Assembly: GCF_029168945.1 (NCBI RefSeq)
Contig: NC_083605.1
Coordinates: forward strand, 74,976,969-75,040,968
Length of the DNA stretch: 64,000 bases
Source: Cannabis sativa
Lineage: Eukaryota > Streptophyta > Magnoliopsida > Rosales > Cannabaceae
Reading direction: 5' to 3'
Shown in pieces: positions 1-9,503 of this stretch. Below the pieces are notes generated by a model that worked only from the letters and a program-made list of their open reading frames with translations, was not told the origin of the DNA and searched no databases. The translations under genes and the position numbers were made by a program. The number at the start of each line of letters is the position of its first letter. Within the stretch, counting starts at the first letter, position 1.

Positions 1-1314
1 TATAAAATAATTACAAAAATATTTTCACATATAATTCCAAATGTGAATTGATTAAAAAATTATAATTACCATTTCTCTTTTAATCAATTACCAAAGAAAA
101 AAATGTTCCGTTGGGTAAAATTTGAAGTGAGAGGTAGCCATAAATGATAAATGTAGAACGTGAATATGAATACGTGTAGTCTGTTGAAATTTATTACTAC
201 ATTTGAAAGAAAAAAAAATGAAATAATTTAAGCATGATCAGATGATCCAACGGTCAAAAAGACAAAAAGTGCTCTTAAATAACATTTTTCAATTGTTGAT
301 AGAAATTAAATGAGTTCCAAAACATTATTTTATAGTATTATTTTGACTAATTTTCTTTGGGTAAATATCATTTTGGATTCTGTGTTTTGCAAAAATTATT
401 AATTAGACTTTCTATTTTGTTAAATAACAAAATAGACTATGTATTTTCTAAAATGGTACAAATGGGACCCTGAATTGATTTTTTGTTAAAATAAAATTTA
501 ATTATAATCCGATCTAAAAGTGTTATGACAAAATTATTTACATTTTCTTTATCTGTTCTTATTATGAATTGTTTTCAAGTTGATTATATTAAAAAAAAAA
601 TTGTCAAAAATTAAGCTCAAGTTCTTATTTTTACTATTTTAGAAAATACAAGGTCTATTTTGTCATTTAAGAAAACACAGGGTCCAATCGGTAACTTTTA
701 CAAAACACAGGGTCCAAAATAGTATTTACCCATTTTCTTTCTTTGTTTTGTCGGTGTTGTATTATTGGTGAAAATTAAGAAGTAGTACCATTATTTTTTT
801 TCTTATAATTTTTTTAGTTACTTTTTAAAAACAAATATTTAAATCTTTTTTTTATTTTTTTTATAATAATGTTTGTTATACTCATAACATCATTCATGTA
901 AACTTTTAATTTTTTTTTTTGAATAATTTATAGAAGTATCTTTGAAATTTTCTAAACATGCATGATAAACTGAAATATTAAGAATTATGTTTACAGTATT
1001 GCAAACTATTTGAAATTTTTCTAAAATCTACAAGAATGATATTATAACTATAATGAATACTGCTATAAAAAAAATTAAAAAAAATATTTCAACATACGAT
1101 TTCGAGAGTATAACTTGACTAAAAGATTATAATAGTAGATTATAATTATCACACCTCAAATCAAAAACCTCAACAAAAAGAATGACAAAATTTAGAAAGA
1201 TAGTATATAAATATTTTATCATTTTACTTTACATATATAAAAATAAAAATAATTAAATATTTCCAAAATATACTTAATTAATATTATTTGTTTTAACGTA
1301 AATACCTTGAGTTT
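1..1314. other. AT-rich intergenic flank upstream of the LTR retrotransposon
   Basis: I see no gene here. Apart from the MITE at 359-731 the stretch is AT-rich with homopolymer runs and no long open frame on either strand. Confidence 0.7.
359..731. mobile_element. Mutator-type MITE, family M1 (GGGTAAATA ends)
   Basis: The element has long inverted termini beginning GGGTAAATATCATTTTGGA and ending CCAAAATAGTATTTACCC, with repeated GGGTCCA and GGACCCT blocks in the arms. It is flanked by an exact 9-bp duplication ATTTTCTTT (350-358 and 732-740). A 9-bp TSD with long inverted repeats is typical of Mutator-like elements. It has no coding capacity and is presumably moved in trans. A second well-preserved copy lies at 62461-62833, with older copies near 29.6, 44.0, 55.1 and 56.2 kb. 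Confidence 0.9.
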
Positions 1315-1319
1315 TTAAT

Positions 1320-2100
1320 TGTTGCTCCTAAAATCGCCCAATATACGTGGACCAGTCAGGAAGGGACACGTGGATCAAATTACCTGAGAAGAACTGCTAA
1401 GTCTTTAAATGACACCAGGAAGCGTTATTCGCATGGGTCCCGGAAGATACACCCGGAGTACAAGGTACTCTCGGAAGCGAGCATAGCTCAAAGGCACTCC
1501 GGGACGTGTCAGGTCTCTCCCGAGACATCAAGTCGCATTTAATGCCGCATGGGAGGAAGCGTGTTGGGACTGTGCACGCAATAAAGTCTGACGGCACATT
1601 CCCCAAACAGCAGCGCTACAGTAATGATCATTTAAATCTAGCGACGGCTACTCTGCGAAGAGTCACGTCAATCATAAGACAAAAAGGACATTCTCCATAA
1701 AAACCCTACAGCACCTAGGGATTTGACCATGCATCACCCATGGTAGATTCATCGGAAATGCCCAACTTTATGGATACTTACAGACACATGTGTAAGTACA
1801 ATTATAGGGATTGCCCCACTAAAACACTATAAATACCCCCTCAAAGCTCATTTAATGGGGTCGGAAAAATCTTGGGCAGCAAGAGCAAACAGAGAAAAAA
1901 GCTCACCAAGAACATTCCTTGTATTAAAGAGAGAAACATTCTCCCAAGTGTAAGATCTGTATTAAAGACATCCATAAATATCAGTGGCTCGTGGACTAAG
2001 GCTCATTAACGCCCCAACCACGTAAAAAGTCTTCATCTCGCTTTCGTACAGCTCATTATTATACTCATATTTTATTGGTTGCCGAAAACCTCGGTCAACA
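1320..2100 (+). repeat. 5' LTR of the Tat element (781 bp)
   Basis: The LTR begins TGTTGCTCC and ends GGTCAACA. It matches 13710-14491 except for T versus C near 1470, G versus T near 1747, and a short block near 1875-1882. A TATA box lies at 1828-1835. Confidence 0.96.
1828..1835 (+). promoter_or_regulatory. TATA box in the 5' LTR
   Basis: TATAAATA lies about 270 bp before the LTR end and is followed by a pyrimidine-rich stretch. It is the likely core promoter of the genomic RNA. The same motif in the 3' LTR is at 14218-14225. Confidence 0.7.
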
Positions 2101-2125
2101 TTTTGGTGCTTTCATTGAGAGCTGA
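2101..2125 (+). other. Primer binding site region of the Tat element
   Basis: Directly after the 5' LTR come two or three T residues and then TGGTGCTTTCATTGAGAGC. TGG matches the CCA end of a tRNA, as expected for a minus-strand primer site. I cannot assign the tRNA without a search. Confidence 0.6.
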
Positions 2126-2163
2126 GGAAAGCTGCTTCGCAACAAGCATTTAACTTCACAACA

Positions 2164-4860
2164 ATGGTGGAGACGAGAGCTACACGTCACCCTCCCCCTC
2201 TAGAAGATGCTCAAGATCCCAATGAAGAGGATGTAGCCTCGAGGGCAGCAGAGGAGTCCGAGGAAGAAGTTCCAGATGAAAACCACGAGGAACACCTCGA
2301 CGAATACGCTTACGATGATGGAAGCTACCAAGAGTTGGTGCTCCTCAGACAAAAAGCCATCGATCACGAAGCTGAGATCGAAGCTCAGAAAGTGCAAAAT
2401 CAAAAGATGCATGAGGTGATGCTAGCCATGCAAAAAGCCATGGAGGCAGCTGGCATTCACGTGCATCCCAAGGCAATGGCCGCTGGACTCGACGGGGAGC
2501 CGACTACGTCTTCGCCCAATTCCCAGCAGCAAAGGCCTAGGGAACCTAGCCCTATAAGGCACCCTGCTGAGGAAAACCAAACAAAAAACCCTACTTCTGC
2601 CCCTGGTCGGAAGAAAAAGGCGCAGGATCCGCGTAAGGTCCGCTCAGATTTCCCTAAAGGGAAAGGTCCGCAGAGGGGCAAGCCCCAAAGAGGGAGTCTT
2701 GGCCCTCAGGATCGAGGGGACCGAAAGAGCGTTTCCGTGCACCAGGAACCGGGGGGTAGAGGAAGAGGGGGACAGAGATGTCCACCCGTTGATTTGAGAA
2801 ATCAAATCAATGGGAATCAAGGTGACCTCCGGGCTCATCTTGATCAAAAAAGATACAGACCCGAAGTCTCCTCGGGTACTGTAAACGAAGGGATTATGGC
2901 AGAGCTCGCCAGCCTTCGAAAAGATATTGCCCGAGTCTCCCGGAGGCAAAAGGGAGATGACTCCGACTCGGACAGTGAGGACCGGGAGCCCTGCGCCAAG
3001 CATATCCTGGAGGCGGAGCTCCCTAAAAACTTCAAAATGCCCGAAATGGCGGCATATACTGGGAACTCCGACCCCAGTGATCACCTGTCACGATTCAACC
3101 GAGTCATGACAGTCATGCGGGTCAGCAATGACGCCAAGTGCCTATGCTTCCCCCTCACTCTGAGCGGTTCGGCGGAGGAGTGGTTCAAGAAACTAGAACC
3201 AGGATCGGTGGGATGTTGGAACAAACTCCAAACCAACTTCCGGAGGCAATTTGTCGCCGCCAGGAAAGTCAATTTGGAAGTCAGTGCCTTGACTAACATC
3301 AAGCAACTACCCACCGAGACTTTGAAAAATTACATCAAGAGGTTCCGAGAGGAAGCCTCGAAGACCAAGAAAGTTGACGACGGACAACAGCTTGCGCTTC
3401 TCCAAGCAGGAATCCGTACGGGGACTCCCTTCTAGAACGAATTACAGCAAGAAGGCGCTGCTAACCTTCAGGACTTCCAGAAGCGAGTCCAAAAATATAT
3501 TAACCTCGAAGAAGCCCAGATCGTGGCTTACGGGGGCTATTATCCAACCGGGATAGCAGGATACATGCCAGGAGTATCGCCCTCGGGTACTGTCCCGACC
3601 GCGACCCCTCCGGTTAGTGGTAGGGGTGTTCGCGGTGCGGGTGGTGCGGTTTTTAACCATTTTTTCAAACCAACCCGCACATGCGGTTTTTCCAATTTTC
3701 CAAACCGCACCCGCACCGCGATACTAAAAAACCGCAAAAACCGCACCGCAAAAAATGATGCGGTGCGGTGCGGTTTCTGCGGTTTATGCGGTTTGAACTA
3801 TCACATTTTTTTTTTGAAGTCATCACAAAATAATTAAACTATCATTAGTATAATTATTCCAAAACACTTAAGAAAATACAACAAACTTGAGACTAATAAA
3901 AGTTATAACAACAACAATAAGTTAATAATCTTTTTAAAGTTTCAACGACACACCTAAATCAAAATAATAAACTTGAAACTAATTAAATTCCAACAACAAT
4001 ATAAATGTACAAACACAAACTTCTAACTCCAAATTTCAATACACATGTATGGGCTTGGGTTTGTTGCTAAGAAGAGAGAGTTTGTGAAGAGTTATGGATT
4101 TTGTCCTAAGATTTATGGGCTTGGGTTGGGCTCATATGTATGGGCTTCATTAAATAAATATAAAAATTAAAATTTTAAAACATGCGGTGCGGTGCGGTTT
4201 GAATCGCGGTTTAATAATTCCAAACCGCAAACCGCACCGCACCGCGCGGTTTGGGAAAAATTCAAACCGCAACCGCACCGCGAAGAATTTCAAACCGCAT
4301 TTTTTTTGCGGTGTGGTGCGGTGCGGGCGGTTTGAGCGGTTTGAGCGGTTTGATGTACACCCCTAGTTAGTGGCATACAGTTTTCTGCCACTCCCGGGTA
4401 CAACCAAGGGCAAGCTCTGCCCCCGGCGTCTTCCCATTACGGCAATCCGTCCGGGGTGAATGGACGGGCTCCTTCACAGGCTGCCCCAACCGCTAGCTTA
4501 ACAGGCCCTACTCAAGGGTCTAGAAGCAAGAGGTCTTCCAAGGGCAGCACCCGAACGGGAGAGAAGCGCCAGAAGAAGGGGTATACACCCCAATACACCC
4601 AGTACACAGAGCTCACGGACTCTCAGGAACGTGTCTATTTTGCCACAAGGCAAAATACGCATTACCGGAGACCCCAGCCATTGTACAGGGACAGCTCCCG
4701 GAGAGATCCGAGCAAGAGGTGCGAATATCACAACGACATCGGCCACAGCACCAACGAGTGTAAAAATCTCAAAGATGAGATTGAGAATCTGATCCGGTTG
4801 GGCCACCTCTATGAGTGGATCAAGAATAGGTTACCCCACCTTAACCCGGGGCAGGTGGCC
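2164..4860 (+). pseudogene. gag: gag of the Tat element, broken by a stop codon and a hAT insertion
   Basis: The frame opens at ATG 2164 with a charged, low-complexity N-terminal part of about 290 residues. A retrotransposon gag domain follows at about residues 290-420, with the CFPLTLSGSAEEWFKKL-type signature. An in-frame TAG at 3433-3435 stops the frame at 423 codons, but the same frame continues behind it. The hAT element at 3621-4365 interrupts it; element plus TSD is 753 bp, a multiple of three, so the frame behind it is unchanged. The distal part carries a zinc-knuckle-like motif C-x2-H-x4-H-x4-C at 4720-4761 (CEYHNDIGHSTNEC), which in this lineage sits near the gag-protease border. 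Gag would form the virus-like particle and package RNA. This copy cannot make full-length Gag. Confidence 0.88.
3621..4365. mobile_element. Non-autonomous hAT element nested in gag (745 bp)
   Basis: The ends are TAGGGGTGT and ACACCCCTA, flanked by the exact 8-bp duplication GTTAGTGG (3613-3620 and 4366-4373), the hallmark of hAT. Both ends are packed with short repeats built from GCGGTGCGG and AAACCGC units (3631-3795 and 4182-4352), probably subterminal transposase-binding arrays. The middle is AT-rich and non-coding. It belongs with the other TAGGG-ended elements at 41740, 48635 and 58110, but its subterminal unit differs. Confidence 0.93.
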
Positions 4861-5568
4861 GGGGGCATGCCTTCGGGAACACCAGGGGGTACAGCAGGAG
4901 TATTGCCTCCAGCTGCTCCCGCAGGTGACACCCAGCATATACCCGGACTACCGCCCCGGCCTAATGGACGGGTAGCCATGATCTCCGGAGGTCCCCATAT
5001 CGGAGGAAACACTCGGAAGGAGCGAAAGAGATATGCCGAGGCCGCAAGGCACAGTGAAGTGTGGGAGGTCACTCAACTCCCAGCTCAAAGGCCTCGGCTA
5101 ATGGACCAACCCATAACATTCACGGAAGAAGACGCCAAGACGGTGCGTTTTCCTCATCACGACCCGCTGGTCATAGAGACCCCCATTGCAAATAAAGTGG
5201 TGGCCAGGGTCCTGATTGATAATGGAAGCTCCGTGAACTTGCTCTTCAAGGAGGCCTTCACTGCGATAGGGTTGACCGACCGGGACCTCTCTCCTAGCGG
5301 ATCGCAGCTCACAGGGTTTAACGGGACAACTCTAATCCCGATGGGAAAAGTCAGGCTCCCAGTTACCCTGTGCCCGGACACTCCACAGAGCACGTTTAAG
5401 TATTGCACCTTCGTGGTGGTAGACTGTCCAATGTACTTACAACGCAATCTTAGGCCGACCGGCCCTCGTCGACTTCGGTGCAATAACTTCTATCCGACAC
5501 CTATGCCTAAAATTTCCTACCCAGGAAGCCGGAGTCGGAACGGTGAGGGGAAACCAAGGAGAGGCTAG
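4861..5568 (+). pseudogene. pro: Aspartic protease region of pol (Tat element)
   Basis: The frame runs on from gag. The protease active-site motif D-N-G-S-S lies at 5218-5232 within VLIDNGSSVNLLF, in the position of the DTG/DSG of retroviral-type proteases; Tat proteases often show D-x-G-S here. Downstream the open frame drifts after about 5435 and terminates at 5568, while the protein-like sequence continues in the +2 frame, so one frameshift separates protease from reverse transcriptase. Its role would be cleavage of the polyprotein in the particle. It is broken in this copy unless the shift is an assembly error. Confidence 0.8.
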
Positions 5569-7945
5569 GCAATGTTACAACGTTGCCACCCACTTGCCAG
5601 TGCTCATGGTCCGGGGGCCCCCTGAAGTAGAGAAGGCTGAAGAAGACGAGTTGGATCCTCGCATAGGATCCGAAAGGGTTGTAGAACCAATGGAGGACGT
5701 CGAAGAGATACCAGTGTGCGACGACGACTCCACCAAAGTACTTCGGATAGGGAGAGGCCTAGATCCGGAGGAAAAGGATAAAATAATAAAAACACTGAAG
5801 GGCGCCATTGATGTCTTTGCATGGCGCCAAGAGGACATGACCGGCATCAGCCCTCATGTCATCACCCATGTCCTCAACGTCAACCCGGACATGCCCCCTA
5901 TACAACAAAAGAGACGCCCGCTCGACTCGGCGAAAGCCGAGGCCTTAGAGAAAGAGGTGGATAAACTTTTGTCCAACAGCATGATCCGCGACGTATACTA
6001 TCCGGAATGGCTAGCCAATCCGGTCCTGGTGCCCAAGCCGAACGGAACTTGGCGGGTTTGCATAGATTTCACAGATCTAAACAAAGCCTGCCCAAAGGAC
6101 TGCTTTCCGCTGCCCAGGATTGACCAGATGGTGGACGCCACCTCCGGATTTAAACTGCTATTTTTCATGGACGCCTACGCTGGGTACAATCAAATAAAGA
6201 TGCATACGGCAGACCAGGAGTGCACTAGCTTCAGGACCGACAAGGGGGTATACTGTTACCTAGTCATGCCTTTCGGACTGAAAAACGCCGGAGCAACCTA
6301 TCAAAGAATGGTTAACCGGATGTTCAAAAGCCTCCTGGGACGAAACATGGAAGTATATGTAGACGACATGCTCGTCAAATCCAAAGCATGCAATGACCAT
6401 GCAGACGACTTAGAAGAATGTTTCGAAGTCGTCCGGAGATACGGCATGAAGCTCAATCCGAAGAAGTGTACCTTCGGAGTCAAGTCGGGGAAATTCCTGG
6501 GCTTCATAGTCAGCCAAAGGGGGATCGAGGCGAACCCGGAGAAAATTCAAGCTCTCTTGGACATGCCATCCCCCAAGAAACATAAGGACGTGCAAAGTTT
6601 GACTGGAAAGGTGGCCGCGTTGAGCCGGTTTATCTCACGATCCACGGACAAGTGCATACCCTTCTTCAACATACTGAAGAAATGCCAAAAGTTCGAATGG
6701 ACGGACGAATGCGAGGAGGCATTCAAAAGGTTAAAAGACCATATGGCAAAACCTCCTATCCTATCAAAGCCCGTCCTTGGAGAAGACTTGTTCCTTTACT
6801 TGGCGGTCTCCGAGCATGCGGTCAGTGCTGCATTGGTCCGGGAGGAAGAAAAGATCCAGCATCCCGTGTACTATGTTAGTAAACGCATGATAGGGGCCGA
6901 GACAAGGTACCCGGTCATCGAAAAGCTAGTATTCTGCCTCCTGATGGCATCACGGAAGTTGAGACCATACTTCCAAGCCCATCCAATCAGAGTTTTGACC
7001 AATCATCCACTCCGGCAAGTCCTCCAGAAACCTGAAGCCTCCGGAAGACTCCTCAAATGGGCAATGGAACTGAGTCAGTTTGACTTGCATTACGTGCCCC
7101 GGATTTCTGTAAAAGGCCAAGCCTTGGCAGACTTCATCACCGAATGTAATGAAGCCGAGGCAACAGCCAATACTCCGGAGCCACCCATCCCCACTTGGAG
7201 AGTATTCGTGGATGGAGCTTCAAACGAAAACGGTTCGGGAGCCGGAGTAGCTATGATATCACCCACTGGGTTGCGGCTCCAGGCAGCACTCCGATTTAAC
7301 TTTACAGCTTCGAACAATGAAGCCGAATATGAGGCCCTAATAGCAGGGCTAAAATTGGCTAAAGCTGTAGGAGCCAAGAGGGTGGAAATCTACAGTGATT
7401 CCCAGCTGGTCGTAAACCAAGTATCCGGAGAATACCAAACCCGCGGCGAAAGGATGGCCGCGTACGTAGCAATAGTCCGAGAACTGCTCCACGAGTTCAC
7501 GGACTATAAAATAGAAAGAATCCCCCGAGAAAAGAACGCTCATGCGGACTGTCTGGCTAAGTTAGCCTCGGATAGTGAGATCGAAGAGCTGGGGGTAGTA
7601 CCCGTGGAACGCTTGGCAGAGCCAAGCATCAAAGTAAAAGAGACCACACAAACGGTTGGGCAAGAACCCAGCTGGATGGTCCCCATCATAAAATACATAA
7701 CCACAGGTGAGTTGCCCCAAGAGAGGGCACTGTCTCGAAAGATTCAGTATCAGGCTCATCGTTATGTAATGATGGACCAAATTCTCTACCGGAGAGGACT
7801 CAGCATGCCTTATTTAAGGTGTGTATCGGACCCTGAAGCTAGACAAATCATGCTGGAGGTCCACGAAGGGTTCTGTGGAGATCATACGGGAGGACCCAGC
7901 CTCTCAAAGAAAATATTGAGGCGGGGATACTTCGGCCAACAATGA
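5543..7945 (+). CDS. pol: Reverse transcriptase, RNase H and archaeal-type RNase H of the Tat element
   Basis: This is the longest intact frame of the element (800 codons). After a linker, reverse transcriptase covers about residues 150-330, with [19 protein letters not shown] and the catalytic Y-V-D-D at 6356-6367. A degenerate retroviral-type RNase H follows (about residues 410-520). A second, archaeal-type RNase H lies at about residues 550-680, with its four acidic residues visible in [23 protein letters not shown] and [12 protein letters not shown]. This dual arrangement marks the Tat lineage. The frame ends in the integrase zinc module ([11 protein letters not shown], first two ligands) and is cut by a frameshift at about 7930. 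The RT active site looks intact; whether protein is made is unknown because gag and protease upstream are broken. Confidence 0.93.
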   Translation: MRGNQGEARQCYNVATHLPVLMVRGPPEVEKAEEDELDPRIGSERVVEPMEDVEEIPVCDDDSTKVLRIGRGLDPEEKDKIIKTLKGAIDVFAWRQEDMTGISPHVITHVLNVNPDMPPIQQKRRPLDSAKAEALEKEVDKLLSNSMIRDVYYPEWLANPVLVPKPNGTWRVCIDFTDLNKACPKDCFPLPRIDQMVDATSGFKLLFFMDAYAGYNQIKMHTADQECTSFRTDKGVYCYLVMPFGLKNAGATYQRMVNRMFKSLLGRNMEVYVDDMLVKSKACNDHADDLEECFEVVRRYGMKLNPKKCTFGVKSGKFLGFIVSQRGIEANPEKIQALLDMPSPKKHKDVQSLTGKVAALSRFISRSTDKCIPFFNILKKCQKFEWTDECEEAFKRLKDHMAKPPILSKPVLGEDLFLYLAVSEHAVSAALVREEEKIQHPVYYVSKRMIGAETRYPVIEKLVFCLLMASRKLRPYFQAHPIRVLTNHPLRQVLQKPEASGRLLKWAMELSQFDLHYVPRISVKGQALADFITECNEAEATANTPEPPIPTWRVFVDGASNENGSGAGVAMISPTGLRLQAALRFNFTASNNEAEYEALIAGLKLAKAVGAKRVEIYSDSQLVVNQVSGEYQTRGERMAAYVAIVRELLHEFTDYKIERIPREKNAHADCLAKLASDSEIEELGVVPVERLAEPSIKVKETTQTVGQEPSWMVPIIKYITTGELPQERALSRKIQYQAHRYVMMDQILYRRGLSMPYLRCVSDPEARQIMLEVHEGFCGDHTGGPSLSKKILRRGYFGQQ

Positions 7946-8903
7946 AAAAAGATTGTATAGACTATGTCCAAAAGTGTGACTCGTGCCAAAGGTACGCGAA
8001 CATACCGAGAGCTCCTCCAAATGAGATCACGCTGATGACAAGCCCCTGGCCCTTCGCGGTCTGGGGCATAGATCTCATCGGGTCTCTACCTACGGGAAAA
8101 GGAGGAGTAAAGTATGCAATAGTAGCAGTAGACTACTTCACCAAATGGACGAGGGCCGAGCCTATGAAGACAATAACCGCTAAGAAGGCGTTGGACTTTG
8201 TCGTCAAAAACATAGTGTGTCGATACGGCTTACCTCACAAAATAGTCTCGTACAATGGAAAGCAATTTGATTGCGAGGAATTTCTCGACTTCGCAACCGA
8301 GCACGGAGTAGTGAAAAGCTTCTCGCGGTAGCCGGCCTCAAACAAACGGCCGGGCGGAGGCGATCAATAAAATCCTAAAGGTCACCTTGAAAAAGAAGCC
8401 GCTGGCTTGTAAAAATAACTGGCCCGAAGAATTGCCAAGGGTATTGTGGGCCTACGGGACGACCCCAGGAACCACAACCGTCACTCGCCGTTCTCAATGG
8501 CATACGGTTGTGAAGCAATGGTCCCGGTGGAAACATTATTCCCATCCCACGGGAGAACGACTTATGATCCGCCACCAATCGTGCCCTGCTCCAAGAAGCT
8601 CTGGATCAAGTCGAAGAACTCCGGGATGAGTCCCAAATACGGATGGCTGCTTATCAAAAGAAGGTGACCAAGTATTTTAACTCCAAGGTTAAAAACAGAA
8701 AATTCGCTATCGGTGACATGGTCCTAAGAAGGGTCTTCCCAGCCACCCAAGAACCCGGAGTGGGGGTACTTGGACCTAATTGGGAAGGACCATATGAAAT
8801 CGAGGACGAAATCGGCTCTGGCACTTACAAACTGAAAAGAATGGACGGAACTACTGTCCCAAGAGCCTGGAATGCTGATCACCTCAGAAAATACTACCAG
8901 TAG
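7860..8903 (+). pseudogene. int: Integrase of the Tat element, frameshifted and catalytically damaged
   Basis: The HHCC zinc module is split between two frames: histidines before 7930, then KCDSCQRY at about 7969. The core starts with the first catalytic Asp in GIDLIG (about 8069). The second catalytic position, normally Asp in an S-D-N-G motif, reads S-Y-N-G at 8248-8259, so it is lost. The frame then breaks near 8325; the segment with the third acidic residue (PQTNGRAEAINK) is in another frame. At least two further shifts occur at about 8470 and before 8643. The C-terminal part (8643-8903) is open and has the GPYEI motif (GPY/F module) and the usual end HLRKYYQ. The protein would have inserted cDNA; this copy cannot encode an active enzyme. 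Confidence 0.88.
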
Positions 8904-9048
8904 CGAATTAAACTTAGCTTTTGTTCAAAGGGTTTGTACCGTCCAAATGTATGCCTCCTCTATGTTAAATAAAATTGAGTGCCTTAAAAATAAAGTTTCT
9001 ATGCCACTCAGGGGGGTACTAGGGTATACCGCACGGACAAACAAAAAA

Positions 9049-9192
9049 CAAGCTAAGTAAAACATCCTGACCCAAAGGCCAGGTCAAGCTAAGTAAAATA
9101 TCCTGACCCAAAGGGCAGGTCAAGCTAAGTAAAACATCCTGACCCAAAGGCCAGGTTAAGCTAAGAAAAATATCCTGACCCAAAGGGCAGGT
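9049..9192 (+). repeat. Four tandem 36-bp repeats downstream of pol
   Basis: Four head-to-tail units at 9049-9084, 9085-9120, 9121-9156 and 9157-9192 share the pattern aagctaagtaaaa-atcctgacccaaagg-caggt. Diverged single units follow near 9227-9250 and 9318-9340. Each unit holds an imperfect dyad (CCTGACC ... GGNCAGG). In the last unit both arms changed together (CCTAACC ... GGTTAGG), so pairing is kept. They lie just beyond the 3' end of the antisense gene. Confidence 0.85.
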
Positions 9193-9503
9193 CAAAAACA
9201 TGCGCAAAAATAAAAGGCGTAAGTATGAAATCCTGAGCCAAAGGACAGGTTGAAATATATAAAGTGTGGAAAAAAGATCGCACATATATATAAAAAAAAA
9301 AAATGTATATAATAAAATATCCTAACCCGAAGGTTAGGTCATACACATATAAATGGCCCGGGGAAAGGCCTTAAATTGTCTCCCCTTTAAATAAAGGCTG
9401 CCGCCTGTAAGTAAACTGTTCTAAGGCAGCAGCAAATATGTACAAAGAAAAAAAAAAGAGTTATGAAAAGAACGGGTACAATCTGGGTCAATAATAGGGC
9501 AGC
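9193..9503. other. Spacer between the tandem repeats and the antisense gene end
   Basis: This is non-coding, with diverged copies of the 36-bp unit and an A-rich stretch near 9290-9302. It may contain the 3' UTR of the antisense gene, but I see no decisive poly(A) signal. Confidence 0.5.

Noticed and set aside
1397..1700. Open frames on both strands of the LTRs (also at 13787-14090)
   Set aside because: They are short, lie in non-coding LTR sequence, overlap each other on opposite strands and match nothing known.
9049..9192. CRISPR-like array
   Set aside because: The 36-bp units are contiguous with no spacers, in a plant retrotransposon; they are ordinary tandem repeats.
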